Under the pieces are notes generated by a model. That model was given only the letters and a program-made list of their open reading frames with translations, was not told where the DNA came from and made no database searches. Below, piece by piece: positions 36,956 through 46,400 of a stretch of 64,000 nucleotides of DNA. A program made the position numbers and the translations under genes. Positions within the stretch are counted from its first letter, which is position 1. Every line of letters starts with the position of its first letter. Origin of the DNA: Brasenia schreberi (Eukaryota; Streptophyta; Magnoliopsida; Nymphaeales; Cabombaceae); NCBI GenBank assembly GCA_036023115.1, contig JAYKKT010000088.1, positions 3,375,001 through 3,439,000 of the forward strand, given 5' to 3'.

Positions 36956-37499
36956 CTCGCGCGCGCGCGCTAAAAAGTATGAGTCACAATAATAGTAAAA
37001 ATTCTCTCTCTCAAAACAGGGCCATCAATTGCGCCGGTCGCTTATAGCGGCGCGGCAGAAGCAATACGGCACGCTGGCAGCGGCTGTGGATCGTACCGTG
37101 ACTCGGAAGCTGAAGGAAAAGGAATCGGAACGGGAGCGAATCGCCAACCGGAACGCCGATCTTGAGCGGCAATTAGAGCAGTTCCGTGCCCAGTCGCGCT
37201 TCTGGCAAGCCAAGGTCCATGCCCAGGAGGCCGTCGCCGCGGCCCTCCAAGCTCGGCTTGCCTCGGCAGCGCAAGCCCAACCGAGTCGGGAAGGAGATGA
37301 ACCGGATGATGCTGAGTCGTCCACTTCTGAACCGGAAGCGGCCCCGGGCTTCTGCAGGGCGTGCCGGGGGAGGGAGGCATCCATGGTGGTGCTGCCCTGC
37401 CGCCACCTCTGCATGTGCTCCGTCTGCGCGGCTTCGCTGGCGCACTGCCCGGTATGCGGCGGTGCCCGAACCGCCTTAATCCAGGCCTACCTCTCCTGA
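36203..37499 (+). CDS. BOI-like C-terminal RING E3 ubiquitin ligase
   Basis: Exons 36353-36431, 36528-36811 and 37020-37499 join in frame with GT-AG borders and end at the TGA at 37497. A likely first exon, 36203-36258, begins MAVQTQYPSN, which is the usual start of BOI-related proteins. However, its GT donor leaves two extra bases while exon 2 must begin in phase 0, so the join is off by one base. The protein is about 298 residues if that exon counts. A Gln-rich segment encoded by exon 3 leads into an EIDHLVRLQ|GHQLRRSLIAAR helix and a coiled coil (LKEKESERERIANRNADLERQLEQ), then a W-containing BOI-type segment (FWQAKVHAQEA). The C terminus is a C3HC4 RING (CRAC...VVLPCRHLCMCSVCAASLAHCPVC). 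BOI proteins ubiquitinate or bind MYB and DELLA factors in stress and gibberellin signalling; this role is inferred. Exon 4 is far more GC-rich than its surroundings. Confidence 0.88.
36434..36478. repeat. (CT)n tract in an intron of the RING gene
   Basis: CT repeats begin three bases after the 5' splice site of the intron between exons 36353-36431 and 36528-36811 and fill almost half of this 96-bp intron. Confidence 0.85.
36881..36970. repeat. Four-part microsatellite (CT)(TA)(TG)(CG) in the last RING intron
   Basis: CT, TA, TG and CG dinucleotide blocks adjoin in this order inside the 208-bp intron before exon 37020-37499. The TG-CG part is an alternating purine-pyrimidine run of the type that can form Z-DNA. 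Confidence 0.95.
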
Positions 37500-37694
37500 A
37501 TCGGAACGGTTTTCTCTTTCAGGTTATCTCCACTCTGCTTTATTTTAGGGCTTCCTCGTATATTAGAGGCTCACGGAAGTCCCTTCTTTGTTATAAGATG
37601 TGTGAAGGAGATTTTCTTATATATAGAAAGAAAGATGATTATATATGTGTATAATCAACTTAAAGATTTTCATTGTTCAATCTACGTAACTCCG
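37500..37694 (+). other. Probable 3' UTR of the RING gene
   Basis: AT-rich stretch after the stop codon with several AATAAA-like words absent or weak. A segment GATTTTCTTATATA.AGA.AGAAAGATTATTATATATGTG occurs at about 37610 and again at about 37920, a short direct duplication of this 3' region around the RTE-like insert. Confidence 0.4.
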
Positions 37695-37833
37695 CTTATG
37701 TAAAGGATCACAAGAGGAGGATTGTGTAGGCTTTCGACAGCGGGCCTAAAGTGGATTCTAAAAAAAAAAAAAAAAGAATTCATGGAGAGCTGACCCCATT
37801 AGTATGGGAAAAGGCTTAGTTGTTGTTGTAATC
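37695..37833 (+). mobile_element. Short non-autonomous RTE-like element
   Basis: Its head (AAAGGATCAC...GGAGGATTGTGTAGGCTTTCGACAGC) resembles the 5' end of the RTE at 45832 (AGGGATCACC...GGAGGGTTGTGTTAGACTTCCGACAGC). After an A17 tract comes the RTE 3' end (GACCCCATTAGTATGGGAAAAGGC, then TTGTTGTTG). It looks like an element that kept both ends and lost the coding interior. Confidence 0.7.
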
Positions 37834-38271
37834 GATGTAACGTACATGCATAGACATTCAACATTTTATATATATTATAAAGTGGTTGGTTTATTCACAA
37901 CAATAAGATGTGTATTAAAGATTTTCTTATATACAGAGAGAAAGATTATTATATATGTGAACTCGGCCACGAGCTCCACGAAAGACAATTTGCAGCCAAC
38001 CAAGCCACAAATTAGCATAGATACAAAGGGTGAAATCTCTAAGAAATATCGGGTGGGAGTAATGGACTTGAGAAGCATATCACTAGGTATGTAATGTTAA
38101 TAACGGTCTCAAGCCCCAACAAATGAAAAAAAAGAGAAAATCTTGCATGTGAATCACAAACTTAGAAAAGGACATGCACAAAACCCCCAAGTGATAAATG
38201 AAGATCATGGGATGAAATTATGAGGTTTTAAGGAAAGCCCTAAGAATCCATAATTTAAATGATTTTGTAAA
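37834..38271. other. Intergenic, no gene seen
   Basis: AT-rich sequence with no recognised feature beyond the duplicated 3'-flank segment of the RING gene near 37920. Confidence 0.4.
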
Positions 38272-38284
38272 ATACATTCCCCAA

Positions 38285-39251
38285 ATACAACAACAACAAC
38301 TAAGCCTTTTCCCATACTAGACGGGGTCGGCTACATCGATTCTTTGTTTCCATAGATCTCTATCATGTGCCATGTTAGCAGTTAACTCACAATAAGCTAT
38401 ATCATTTTTTATTGTTTCTTTTCAATACTTTTGTGGTCGTCCTCTAGCTCTTTTAATATTTTCCAAATTTAGTTTTTCATACCTTCTTAGAGGTTCTTCT
38501 TTTGATTTTCTTTCTATATGTTCAAACCATCTTAAACGATATTCTCTCATTTTACCCTCTATTGGTGCCACTCCTAATTTGTTTCTAATAACCTCATTAT
38601 GTGTACGTTCTTTTCTTGTATTACCACTCATCCATCTCAACATCTTCATTTATATCACAAACATCTTTTGTACATGTTGATGATTAACTGCCCAACACTC
38701 AGAACCATAAAACATGGCAGGCCTAATTGTTGCTCTATAATATTTACCTTTTAACTTTAATGGTATCTTCTTATCACAAAGAATACCCGATGCTCCTCTC
38801 CATTTTAACAACCAACATTAATTTTATGCATAACATCTCCATTAATTCTTTCATCATTTTGAAAAATTGACCTTAGGTATTTAAAACTTTCCTTTTGGGG
38901 GATGCAATGTGTGCCAATTTTAATTTTTATGTCCTCTGAGGTAACCAAATGATCAAACTTACATTCCATATATTCTGTCTTTGTTCTACTAAGTCGGAGG
39001 CTTTTGCTTTCTAATGTTTCTCTCCATAGTTCTAATTTTCTATTAACTTTTTCCTTAGACCCCTCCACTAATACAATGTCATCTGCAAATAACATACACC
39101 AAGGTACTTCATCTTGAATATGTTTTGTTAACTCATCAATTACCATTATAAACAAGTATAGACTTAAAGTTGATCCTTGATGTAACCCAATATTAACTTC
39201 AAAGAAGTCTCTCATTCCTTCATGAGTTCTCACACGTGTTTTTGCACCATT
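38285..39251 (-). mobile_element. 5'-truncated RTE-type LINE with 13-bp target-site duplication
   Basis: On the minus strand it starts inside the reverse transcriptase (just after KAYDRV block) and carries HQGSTLSLYLFIMV, the catalytic [10 protein letters not shown] box, the thumb region and the RTE tail with (TTG)n at 38285. ATACATTCCCCAA is repeated exactly at 38272-38284 and 39252-39264, which is the target-site duplication. The ORF is broken in at least two places (near 38800 and 38420), so it is inactive, but the intact duplication suggests a fairly recent insertion. Confidence 0.92.
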
Positions 39252-39349
39252 ATACATTCCCCAATTACCGAAATAAAAAGAAATGAGACTTTTGTCAAAT
39301 GATTGATCAACCAATGGAGATATGAATAATGTATTCACAGTCTAGGAGA

Positions 39350-42300
39350 GTTGTTGGGAGGGAGTACGTGTGGTATGGAAAGAAGGTTCTACAATAAATA
39401 TCTTAAAGTGTGACCATAACTATGTAGCCTTCTCAATTTTTTATATGGTGACTAAGGAATATTGGTAAATGATAGGGGACAACATTGAATCTACAAGACA
39501 TAGACAATTTGATAACTTACTTCGTTGATAGTAGAGATTGGTCTTAAATACCTTGTGAAGGGTGATTTTAACTCTATCTTGAGACAAAAAGAGAAGGGGG
39601 GCGGGGGTGTAAAACAAAGTCACACTCTTCGATTGACAGTTTTTAGAATTTTGTAAATGATAACTTTCTTACTAATCTGGGCTACATTGTTGGACGCTAC
39701 ATAAAATGGTTCTATTTCGAAGACAGATGGGATAGTTTGAACAAAGCCACTGAGGAGGCTGAGTACTGGTTGTAGAAAGGTTTTTTTATGTTCAAACTCT
39801 TTTCTAAATTGAAGAGTTATAGACATCAACTGATTAAATGGAGTAGCAATGATTTACAAAACTCTGAAAGAAAGATTGAACAATTGAAAAGGATGATTGC
39901 AGAGGAGAAAGACAAAGATGAAACATGGTAAAACATTTAGAAAAGAAACTCAAATGCACTTACCTGCAAGAGAACAATACTGGTGAGCAAAATCAATGAC
40001 ACTTTCGTTAAAAAGTGGTTATTACAATATTAAATTATTTCATACAAAGTTCAAAGCTAGATATAGATGGAAGCGAATATGGAAATTGGCAAACAATGAA
40101 GGGGTTGAGCATGAAGATCCCAAAAGGATACGTTAGATCATAATGGACTATTTTAAAGACCTATTCACATCTTGTAAACCATTAATCCCTTGCAAATTAT
40201 TTACATGTACCCCCAAAGTAACAAGAAGTATGAACCGATGGTTAACTAGACTAGTATCATCGGAGATCAAGAAAGCAGTGTTTGCCATTAAACCGGATGG
40301 AGCTCCGAATGAAGATGGATTTACAACATTGTTCTTTCAAAAGCATTGGGACTTGGTAAAGAGAGATGTTCTCCGTGCCATACAAAATCTCTTTCTTTGT
40401 GGTTAACTCTTGAAAAGTTTCAATAACACTTTAATTTGCCTTATTCCAAAGTCCTCATTGGCATCATTGATGGAGGAATTGAGACTTATTAGCGTATGCA
40501 CAATAGCATATAAAATCATTGCCAAAATCCTCTTCTACCACCTCAAAAGATTCATGAACAAGCTTATCAGCACCAATCAAAGCAGTTTCATTGAAGGTAG
40601 ACTCATTTCAAACAATATCTTAGTCTCACCCATGAATTTATGCATCACCTCAAGAACAAGAGTAATCCTATGAAATGACAATTAAATTAGACATGAGTAA
40701 GGCCTACAACTTGGTGAAAAAACAATTTCTTTGGTTTATGATGGAGAAGATGGGGTTTTGCAACAAATGGATCGAATGGATCAGCGAATGCACCACTTCA
40801 GTCTCGTTCTCAATACTCATGAATGGAACAACTCATGGATATTTTAAACCTGAGAGTGCTTCACCAAGGGAACCCCTTATCTCCCTACTTTTTCTAATAT
40901 TCATGGAAGACTTGTCTTTCCTTCTTTACTGAGCAAAATCCAATAAAGACTTTGAAGGTATCAAACTAAACAAAAGAGGCCCCATCATATCACATTTGTT
41001 ATTTACCGACAATGTAATCCTTGTAGGTAAAGCATCATCTTGAAATTGCACAAATATCACCAAAGTGCTAAAACTATATGAGAGCATTAGTGGTCAACAA
41101 GTAAATCTAATGAAATCAACAGTCTATTTCAACTGTAATACTCCCTCTCATTTACGAATGCAACTTACCTCTATCCTCTCTATCACTCATATGGGCATCC
41201 ATGATAAATACTTGGGTCTCTCATCCTTTTTCTAGCAATCCAAAAAACGACACCTTCAAAGAGAACGTGGGTGAATGACAATGAAAGAGAAACTTATTAT
41301 TTATGGTAGGTAGAGAGATCTTGGGACAAAAACAAGGAGAGAAAGGTCTCCCAATGGGTTGATTGGGAAATCCGGTCAAAGCAAAAAGGAAGGTGAACTG
41401 GGACTAAAAGCTATAAAGCTTTCAATTATCACAAACCAAGCTTGGAGAATCGTTCATGAAGGACATTCACTTTTTACAAGGTATATAAACAAAAATACTT
41501 TTCTCGATCTTCCTTTATAAGGGCTAACTTGGGAATTAACCCCTCTTAGGATTGGTGCAGTCTAATCGAAGGCCGAAAAGTAATTGAGGAAGGATTGCGG
41601 TGGATTGTGGGTGATGACATGTTTATTGACATATTCTTTGATCCAAGGCTACTAAAAGAACATCCACCCATCATCCCACAAGATGTCATGCTAAACAAAA
41701 ACGTACTCATGGTTCATCAATTGAAAATTTCAATTGAAACATAGAATGAAACTTTGATTCAGTCGACTTTTGACCTGAATGTAAGGGTGGAAAAGTTGGA
41801 AGCTCATATCACATCTAGAGTGAACAAAGTACTTACCATTAGAAGAATGATACCATGAGGGGATGTCAGGTCCTTCTTTGAGAGTTATTTGCAACACTCG
41901 ATCAAGTACCTCGGAGATGAAAGTCGACCGAATCAAAGTTTCATTCTATGTTCCATTTGAATTTTTCAATGATGAACCATGAGTACGTTTCTGTTTAGTA
42001 TAGCATCTTCTGGGATGATGGGTGGATGTTTTCCAATAAGCAACTCTAACAAACAATTTGAAAACTGAGAACCCGAACAAAGTCCACCCTTTCATTTGGC
42101 AATTGATGCATCATGATTTACCCGTAATGAAAAAGCTACGTCAAAGGAAAATGTCAACAGATACTGTCCCCTATGCCATCACGACAACAAATCAATATTG
42201 CATTTTGTCTTCAACGGACAAGGCAAGTGTGGAAGGGGAGTCACAATTTGATGCATGGTGTGAGCAACTTATTAACAACCTCATACATAAGATTGTGTGG

Positions 42301-42716
42301 GAAGGAAAATTGGCATTAGTGGCTTTTACATTATGGAGGATTTGGATAACAAGAAACAAAAAAAAAGCTTTGAAGATGAATACAACACCAACAGATATCG
42401 CCAGACAGGCCATAGAAAATACAAAGGAATACCGACTAGTCACACTAGTGGCTCCCTAATACTATGGTCCTCTTAGACGAAAGCAATTTCCTTCGTCTTC
42501 CCTTGTATTAGATTCTGAGTGTCAACCACTTAGGCTCACTCTAATTTCATGTTTATTTCTAGAACAAGCATATGTAGCGTGTTACTTTCATTGGATTTGC
42601 TCTTTGCTACATACATCAAGTCATTAGTTACAGAAAATAGTTAGGGAAAGTGTTACTGCTGTATAGGCTGGCTTTGGCCGTTTGTAATTAATGCAAATTT
42701 CTTAATGAAATCTCTG

Positions 42717-42719
<3 letters not shown>
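39350..42719 (+). pseudogene. Decayed L1-type LINE ORF2
   Basis: Remnants follow L1 ORF2 order: the end of the endonuclease (GDFNSILRQKEK at about 39561), a linker, then reverse transcriptase from about 40143 (KPDGAPNEDGFTTLFF, LRLISVC..AYKIIAKIL, NQSSFIEGRLISNNI, KLDMSKAYN). The catalytic box has decayed to LLFTDNVIL at about 40998. The C-terminal part (zinc-knuckle-type FIWQLMHHDLPVMKKL, LWRIWITRNKK) is at 42058-42459. Stops and shifts break it repeatedly. A segment around 41760-41930 is inverted. The 3' end is near 42719, followed by (GA)n. ORF1 and the 5' end are not seen. Confidence 0.88.
41657..42034. repeat. Inverted repeat with inverted core inside the L1 relic
   Basis: Arms of about 104 bases (41657-41760 and 41931-42034) are inverted copies with roughly 90% identity by eye. 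The piece between them reads as L1 protein only on the minus strand (ITLKEGPDIPSWYHSSNGKYFVHS), while the flanks read on the plus strand. Confidence 0.88.
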
Positions 42720-42747
<28 letters not shown>

Positions 42748-43481
42748 TGTATGCTAGAAAACATTTTAATTCACTTTGTTAACGGGATTTACATCTTCAA
42801 TTTGTGAAGATCAAAGTCTTTATTTTTACAACAAAGATTGCAATGAAAAGTTTGCCTATGAACAAGAACCTTTTTAAGAAAAAAGTTAAGTTCTATAAGA
42901 TCAACGAACCTGTTTCTGGCCAACCTATAATACACAGCTTACCTCGATCTGAGCATTCCTCATCTTAAAGGAGCAAATGAGACGAACCTTGAACAAGCTC
43001 AGCTTTTCTCCAATTGATCGAAATCTCAGCAATAGATCCATCAGATTGGCAAAGGCATGCTTAAATAGCTCATACATATTAGGTTCTTAATCAATTGTTA
43101 TATCCATCCGTAGAGCTATGTCTCTCTGTCTATGATACAGAGAAAGATCTATTTCTAGCATTTGGAAAACTTTCACCGAGTTACTATAGATAATCTTTGA
43201 ATGTTCTTATTTTATTTTTATTTGTCCTACTTGAAGAGTTTGCACACTAACTACACCAAAAATTCATTTATTTTAAGCTTCCAAACATGCATTCGTTGAC
43301 TGATAAAGCATATTATTCATAAAACTAAAGCCAGGCAAAAACCAGTGGAGTTCTCATTCTACAGAGAAAAAGACATGCACGGCTCCTGAGAATCATACAG
43401 CCACCATGAATTAGAAATCTCAGGCAACCTTCTCATTCTAACTTAATTCCTCTTCTGCTTCTCTCCACTCTTTGCTTGTTC
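42720..43481. other. (GA)n and 3' flank of the SOD gene
   Basis: (GA)n covers 42720-42747, right at the L1 end. The rest has no gene; the part next to 43481 is probably the 3' UTR of the minus-strand SOD gene. Confidence 0.45.
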
Positions 43482-46400
43482 TCATGCCTTTTGCTTCGCA
43501 CTTTCAAGTCGAGCACTAACAGCATCCCAAGAAACAAGCTTCTCCAGGAAGATTGAGACATAGTCGGGACGTCGGTTCTGCAGTCACATGCCAATTATAT
43601 ACTTAACATTATTGATTGTTCTTCAGACAGGAAACTCTAAGCATGGGAAAAGGTTGATTAATCTAACCTGATAGTCAAGGTAGTAAGCATGCTGAGAAGA
43701 ACCAAAACATATTAGTTCACGAAAATCTTCTCAGAATAAAAAAAAGTTAAAAGCATATAAGACTTGGTACTTACCTCCCACACATCGATAGTCAGAAGTG
43801 GCTGCAAAAAGTTTTTATTTTCCATTAGAAGAGGAAATAACACTGCAATGATAAATTTTACTTTGAAGTCCTAAAGGAAGATGCACTGAAAAGAATGATA
43901 ATGCAAGGATCATGTTTCGATCTTATGATCCATCTCCAGCCGTCTCTTCATTGACAGACCATGGCCAACAGTTAAGCACTACTCTATGTGGATCAGTAAC
44001 CTAAGTTTCATGATTTGCTCAGCATGAAGAAGCAGATCGAAGACAACCAAGAAAATGTCCACACAAAGATGGAAAATAGAATATCACAGTACCGTGGAGT
44101 CCGAGACAAGGGGGTTCACAGCATTGGGGGTCTTTGAGACCGTCAGTGTACTCTCCACTTCAAGCTTGTTTGCTTTGTCTGAAACAAGATAAAACAAACT
44201 TTAGCTATCTAACAATACCCAATCTGGAACTTTTCTGCAACCGAAAACAAGATGGCTAACATAGGTGGTGCTTACAAGTTAGCCAAGCCCAACCAGAGCC
44301 AAATTGTGTGGCTGCAGCTGCCTTAATTTCTTTCACGAATGCATCAAACGAGCCAAAATCTCTTTCGATCAATTCCAGAAGGCTGCCAGATGGTAGTCCA
44401 CCTCCTCCTGGCTTCATGGATTCCCAGAAGAACTCATGGTTCCACGCCTGTAAAGAACATAATTAGACTACATGCTTTGAGTACCTAATGACCTATGACG
44501 CTAAAATTTAGCTAAGCAGAATAGCAGATAATGGATGCAAAATAGGAATGCAGGAGTTGGAGTATGTTATATGATGTCTATGCAAGATATATTATTAAGG
44601 AAGCACTGCTAATACTCCACACAAACATTCTCCAAGAATTAGGACGGTTGTTTGTGATAACTGTTCAAAGACCTATATGGAGAGAGATGTATGTATTGTG
44701 TGTCTGTTATTCTATAAAACCACCTTCAACAGGTGCAAATTTGCCGTGTTCATGTACTAACAAGAAGATAACCATGCATAGGGAAGTTATAATTCGTTGA
44801 TCAATCTTGGTGTTTATTCATTCGTTCATTTTAGTACAAGCTGAATCGCAGTTCATTTTAGTACAAGCTGAATCGCAGTTCATATTAGTGACAACCGGAA
44901 ATTAGCTAGACCTCACCAGATGCAAATGCGGGTATTAAACTTGTGCCTAAGCAACTTGAAGGCTTTAAGCTGATTCCCTGGCCACATGAGACATTCCTTT
45001 GGGCAAAGCAGCCTCAAAGTTATCATGATTTTCCTACCCCCTGAGCTAATAAACGAAATGGAGTGGCCTTCCCCCTTGAGGAGAATTGTGGGCGAAGAGA
45101 GAATCAAACCACCAAAACCATTGTTCACAGCTACTTGCTCTAATCCCCTGGGCTACAAGTTCCACCCTGTCTACACTGGGTTAGTTTCTGGGGGCGTTAG
45201 AGGTACGAGAACTTAAGGGGAAATAGCAAGTGCCAGTTATGTGGTTTGACTTACGTACTACGCTGAGCCATCATGACTTAAAGTTGTCATGTGATGAGAG
45301 GTTGCTATTGCAAGTTGCAGATAAAATCCACTTGAAAATCCCATTGTCACTGCATTTTTCAGTTGGACCGGCCCACACTTCTGAAGCCCGCCAGGGTGCA
45401 CAAGAGCATGTCTTGTGCAAGCCTAAGCCCAAAGAAGTTCTCATGGATCCACACTAGGTAGCCTGTGGAAGAGTTATCATATGAACCACAAGTGAACTAC
45501 ATCTTGTATCCTAGGTTGTGCCTCCATTGCCACAAGGCTGAAGTCCATCTCAAAATGATATACATCACTAGGATCTTTAGGTCATCAATGCAGACAACAA
45601 CAGAAACCTGATTGTGGTTAGCCCATGTAATATACCCAAAAAAAGACAGCACGAAATACACAACTAGACTGATCACAAATAATAAGAGCTTCAAGAAAAA
45701 GGCCATCATAGAGATTGCTCAAGGAATGTACCACCTCTCTGTTTGGGAACACTAAAACAAGAAAATAACATTTTTAGCAGCTTTCTTTACGATAAACTTA
45801 TTTTGTTAGAATAGTGGATCAAGATGGTTTTAACTCCACCCATGTAAGGGATCACCCTTGCATTGCCGATCCCAAGCCCGGCTAAAGGAGGAGGGTTGTG
45901 TTAGACTTCCGACAGCCAACGTAAAACTTCGTCGGATTTTTATAACATAGAATACACAAATTATGAGCATTGCTTTGGGGCATCCCCGCCTAGCGACACG
46001 CTGAAGAGCACGAATGCAGTGATAAGTAAACAAGGGCCACTACATTTTCACCCGAATGTAGTGAATCAATTGCAGAGAGGGTTCCCGTATCATGGACGGG
46101 TGTGGGTAAAGAAGTTAGTCCCGCTATATTGCCACTCGAATGTCGTGAATAATTTACAGAGAGGGTCTCCGTATTTTGAATATGGACGGATGCGGGAGTA
46201 AGGAAGCTAGTCCTAAATAATAAGATTCATATTTGTTCTTGGAATATTGGAACATTATCCGGTAAGCTAATGAAGGTAGTAGATACTATGATTCGGAGAA
46301 AGATTCATGTTCTATATTTACAAGAGACAAAGTGGGTTGGAGAAAAAGCAAAGGAGATAAAGGATACAAGTTTTAAATTATGGTACTCAGGTAAGGAAAA

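Noticed and set aside
37025..37479. Several long frames on the minus strand and in other plus frames over the last RING exon
   Set aside because: High GC content removes stop codons in all frames; only the frame with the RING domain is supported.
44564..45457. Small frames in SOD intron 4 (for example 44564-44800, 45230-45457)
   Set aside because: They lie inside a well-supported intron, lack motifs, and do not connect to the SOD frame.
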